Positions 61,872 through 64,000 of a stretch of 64,000 bases of DNA are shown here, one piece after another. The translations under genes were made by a program, and so were the position numbers. The number at the start of each line of letters is the position of its first letter. Positions within the stretch are counted from its first letter, which is position 1. The notes under the pieces were generated by a model. That model saw only the letters and a list, made by a program, of their open reading frames with translations, was not told the origin of the DNA and searched no databases. The stretch is from Alphaproteobacteria bacterium (lineage in GTDB: Bacteria; Pseudomonadota; Alphaproteobacteria; CAAHEQ01; UBA3637), in the NCBI GenBank assembly GCA_017960645.1, contig JAGCYU010000022.1:1-64000 (forward strand), read 5' to 3'.

Positions 61872-62779
61872 TGCAAAGGATAAATGTTGCAATTATTGGT
61901 TGGGGAAATGTGGGACGCGGTTGCAAACGTGCTATTGAAGAATCTAAAGATATTGTTTTGACTGGAGTTGTACGCCGTCCGGCAAGTTTATTGAAAAATC
62001 TGGATGAATTAAAAAACACCACAGTTGTATCAGATATTCAAGAATTGGACAAAGTTGATGTTGCTTTGCTGTGTGTTCCTTCTCGTGAAGTTCCGGAAAA
62101 AATGAAAATGTATCAAAAATTGGGCATATGCACAGTAGACAGTTATGATGAGCACGAACATATTTTGGATTTAAAGCAGGATGGAGATTTATCGGCCAAG
62201 ATTAACAAAGTTGTTTCCATGACCGCTTGCGGATGGGATCCGGGTACAGATTCTGTCGTTCGAGCCTTGATGAAGATGGTGGCAATCACAGGTAAAACGA
62301 CAACTACTTTTGGAGGTGAAAAGGGCGGACGCAGCATGGGACATACTGTTGCTGTTAAAGCCATTCCTGGTGTCAAAGATGCTGTTGCATTAACTTTAGC
62401 CAATGGCCGCGGAAAACATAAACGGCGTGTCTATGTGGTTTTAGAAAAAGATGCTAACGAACAAAAGGTGGCCGCTGCAATTCAAAAGGATCCTTACTTC
62501 AAACAAGATCCAACCGAGGTTTTATTTGTTAAAGACATTAACAAATATAATACATTACATCATGAAGGTGATATAGAACGTACTGCGATGGAAGTACACC
62601 AACAATATACTGTATCGGGCGATAATCCTGACTTTACCGCCAACGTGATGGTGTCATGTGCCAGGGCTTGCATCAATGCTATGGCCAAAGAAGAATATGG
62701 TTGTTATACTTTAATTGAACGCCCATTGATAGATTGCTTGTTTGGCGCCACATTAGAAGAAAAATTAGCAGGCTATTAA
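61871..62779 (+). CDS. ddh: meso-diaminopimelate dehydrogenase
   Basis: 302 residues. The nucleotide-binding start is INVAIIGWGNVGRGCKRAIE, then GVVRRPASLL, ALLCVPSREVPEKM, and the substrate-site stretch CGWDPGTDSVVRALM (about 119-133), with GGEKGGRSMGHTVAVKAIPG (about 150-169). The enzyme makes meso-DAP in one step from tetrahydrodipicolinate, bypassing the succinylase route used by most alphaproteobacteria. It is translationally coupled to glgA, an unexpected partner, which suggests acquisition or chance operon building. Confidence 0.88.
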   Translation: MQRINVAIIGWGNVGRGCKRAIEESKDIVLTGVVRRPASLLKNLDELKNTTVVSDIQELDKVDVALLCVPSREVPEKMKMYQKLGICTVDSYDEHEHILDLKQDGDLSAKINKVVSMTACGWDPGTDSVVRALMKMVAITGKTTTTFGGEKGGRSMGHTVAVKAIPGVKDAVALTLANGRGKHKRRVYVVLEKDANEQKVAAAIQKDPYFKQDPTEVLFVKDINKYNTLHHEGDIERTAMEVHQQYTVSGDNPDFTANVMVSCARACINAMAKEEYGCYTLIERPLIDCLFGATLEEKLAGY

Positions 62780-62887
62780 AGGCATAAAGGTATCTGCAAC
62801 AAAAAACACAAGTTATATCATCAGTTGTCCTTACTTTGTTGTGTAAGTATTTATCGCAAATGATTTACCGATGTAATGATTTACAAA

Positions 62888-62916
62888 TTGACATAAAGTA
62901 AAAAATGTGCTATGAT
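62888..62916 (+). promoter_or_regulatory. Promoter of the terminal unknown cluster
   Basis: TTGACA (62888-62893), 17-nt spacer ending in GC, TATGAT (62911-62916). An 80-nt leader follows before the ATG at 62999. Confidence 0.8.
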
Positions 62917-62998
62917 GCGGTCGGTTTGGATGGCTGTGGGAAGACTGTCGTTTGGATCTAAGGTAGAGGATGACTAACGTTATAACGAAAGGATAACG

Positions 62999-63679
62999 AT
63001 GACAACAAACAATGCCATGGCAGCCAAAGCCAAGAAAATCGCAGCATATAGAGATTTAATGAAAATGAAAGATTACTTTCATTTGTGCTATGGAGAAACA
63101 CGCCAAGAAGAATTGGATAAAAGCTTGATGGATTTTGCGACCAAAGGATCTCTTGTTTCACCACTAAACATAAACCATGTAGAGATAGAGAATCGTATTG
63201 TTCGGTTAATGATAGATGCTGGAGCTAATCCTAATGCGGAAAGGATGGGATTGTTTAAGCCAGAGTCTCTTTTTGAAGTATTCATGGAATTTGGTAAAGT
63301 TAAACCTCATTGTGCGTTAGAAATTGCAAAAGTGAATGGTTTTAAACCGCCGAAAGATGTTGATCCAATTTTTGGGAGATTAGAATATCTATTGGAACAA
63401 CAGATAACAGAAGGCAAACCTTCTCGAATAGTACACCCGATAACTATGGTAGATTATGATGACGATGAAACAAAGCAAGACTTTGAAGTACGCAAAAAGC
63501 TTTGTAGATATGGGCAAGCATTAGTATACACCTTGTTTGAAAAAGGAATAAAACCAAAAGACAAAAAGCTTCTTAAAAGCTTACAACCTGTCTATGAAGC
63601 TGAGAAGAAAAGATTGGCACAGTCTTCAAGGCCTACGAGTAATACCCCCACAGGTGGGCATTCTGGCGCAAGTAGATAA
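62999..63679 (+). CDS. Cytoplasmic protein of unknown function
   Basis: 226 residues, with GAAAGGAT before the ATG. No signal peptide. A stretch VRLMIDAGANPNAE (about 57-70) resembles the end of an ankyrin repeat, but full repeats are not evident. The middle is helical and charged, and the C-terminus is a low-complexity Ser/Thr/Gly tail (SSRPTSNTPTGGHSGASR). It is probably co-transcribed with the next gene, 33 bp downstream. Together with its strong promoter and long leader this looks like an accessory locus. Confidence 0.6.
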   Translation: MTTNNAMAAKAKKIAAYRDLMKMKDYFHLCYGETRQEELDKSLMDFATKGSLVSPLNINHVEIENRIVRLMIDAGANPNAERMGLFKPESLFEVFMEFGKVKPHCALEIAKVNGFKPPKDVDPIFGRLEYLLEQQITEGKPSRIVHPITMVDYDDDETKQDFEVRKKLCRYGQALVYTLFEKGIKPKDKKLLKSLQPVYEAEKKRLAQSSRPTSNTPTGGHSGASR

Positions 63680-63712
63680 AGAACGTTTAAGTATAATTGA
63701 AAGGATAACAAA

Positions 63713-64000
63713 ATGAAAAAAATTAAAATTAGCATTCCCAAAATCAAACTCCCTGAATTGAAGGAAGAAACAAAGGACAAATTGGTAAGTGGTGCGAAAA
63801 TAACAGCAAAAACTTTGCTTGGATTGTTTGCTTTAGGTGTATGTCTAAAAGGTTGTGCTAGTTGTGCCGTTCGTTCTGTCCAACAGGAAGAAGCACAAGA
63901 AGCATTGGATCGAAAGACACCTGCGACTTTAATTGACAAAAGTATTACTCCCGCACGCTGTTGTGATGCCAAAAAAGATGTAACGCTTTATTTCGATACC
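63713..64000 (+). CDS. Exported or membrane-anchored protein, truncated by the window end
   Basis: The ATG at 63713 (AAAGGAT upstream) opens a frame with no stop before 64000 (96 codons). A basic amphipathic start (MKKIKISIPKIKLPELKEET) precedes a hydrophobic segment (TAKTLLGLFALGVCLKGCAS, about 32-51) with Cys residues. A lipobox-like LKGC could be a lipid anchor, though the long N-terminal extension is unusual. Further Cys (TPARCCDAKK) follow. The rest lies outside. Confidence 0.55.
   Translation, partial: MKKIKISIPKIKLPELKEETKDKLVSGAKITAKTLLGLFALGVCLKGCASCAVRSVQQEEAQEALDRKTPATLIDKSITPARCCDAKKDVTLYFDT

Noticed and set aside
62999-63679. Ankyrin-repeat protein
   Set aside because: Only one short stretch (LMIDAGANPNAE) looks like ankyrin; no second repeat or complete helix-loop-helix unit is evident.

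Overview
The window is AT-rich and compact. It looks like a chromosome segment of an alphaproteobacterium that lives by fermentation in a low-oxygen, probably host-associated (gut-type) habitat. The alphaproteobacterial assignment rests on a CckA hybrid histidine kinase, a DUF2155 protein beside MlaD-type proteins, and sigma70-like promoters of the form TTGACN - 17 nt - TAnnnT, often with GC just before the -10. Fermentation and low oxygen are suggested by pta-ackA, a D-lactate-dehydrogenase-like enzyme and a flavodiiron oxygen/NO reductase. No rRNA, CRISPR array, transposase or phage structural gene was seen. Three tRNA genes are present: Leu-CAA, Ala-GGC and Gly-GCC.

Layout. 1-5.9 kb is an accessory stretch ending at tRNA-Leu. 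It holds a secreted lectin-like protein, a Nudix hydrolase, unknown secreted and membrane proteins, a LysE exporter and a 493-residue protein with an internal HAD-like domain. Four copies of an intergenic repeat lie between these genes. 5.9-14 kb is housekeeping: an SDR, yfgM-like/bamB/der/yrbL-like genes, and a large LplT-PlsC-acyl-ACP synthetase fusion. 14.1-16.9 kb is an operon of three unknown exported proteins sharing a C-terminal motif. 17-21 kb carries accB-accC and cckA. 21.1-27.7 kb is a complete N-type ATPase operon in the order atpDCQRBEFAG, followed by ihfB-accD and a D-2-hydroxyacid dehydrogenase. 29.9-36.2 kb has DUF2155 and two MlaD-like genes, a BepA-like M48 protease, a U32 tRNA-hydroxylation protein and pta-ackA. 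36.3-40.1 kb has tRNA-Ala, two glycosyltransferases, a lipoprotein hydrolase, a strongly structured RNA candidate, a possible small ORF and tRNA-Gly. 40.1-47.5 kb holds two tandem ankyrin-subtilase-autotransporter genes, one with an intact and one with a destroyed catalytic triad. 47.6-62.8 kb is mostly housekeeping (thpR, def-fmt-truA, flavodiiron protein, MdaB-like, clpX, lon, hupB, trmN-like, recJ, glgA, ddh). It also contains a pair of duplicated micro-genes for 30-31-residue membrane peptides between clpX and lon. 62.9-64 kb starts another unknown exported-protein cluster that leaves the window.

Most notable are the duplicated micro-gene cassettes, the ankyrin-subtilase/pseudo-subtilase autotransporter pair, the three-gene exported family with its shared C-terminal signature, the structured RNA upstream of a glycosyltransferase, the repeat family with a conserved reading frame, the N-ATPase operon, and several probably leaderless mRNAs whose -35 element can be mistaken for a TTG start codon. 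All assignments come from reading the sequence; no database search was possible.
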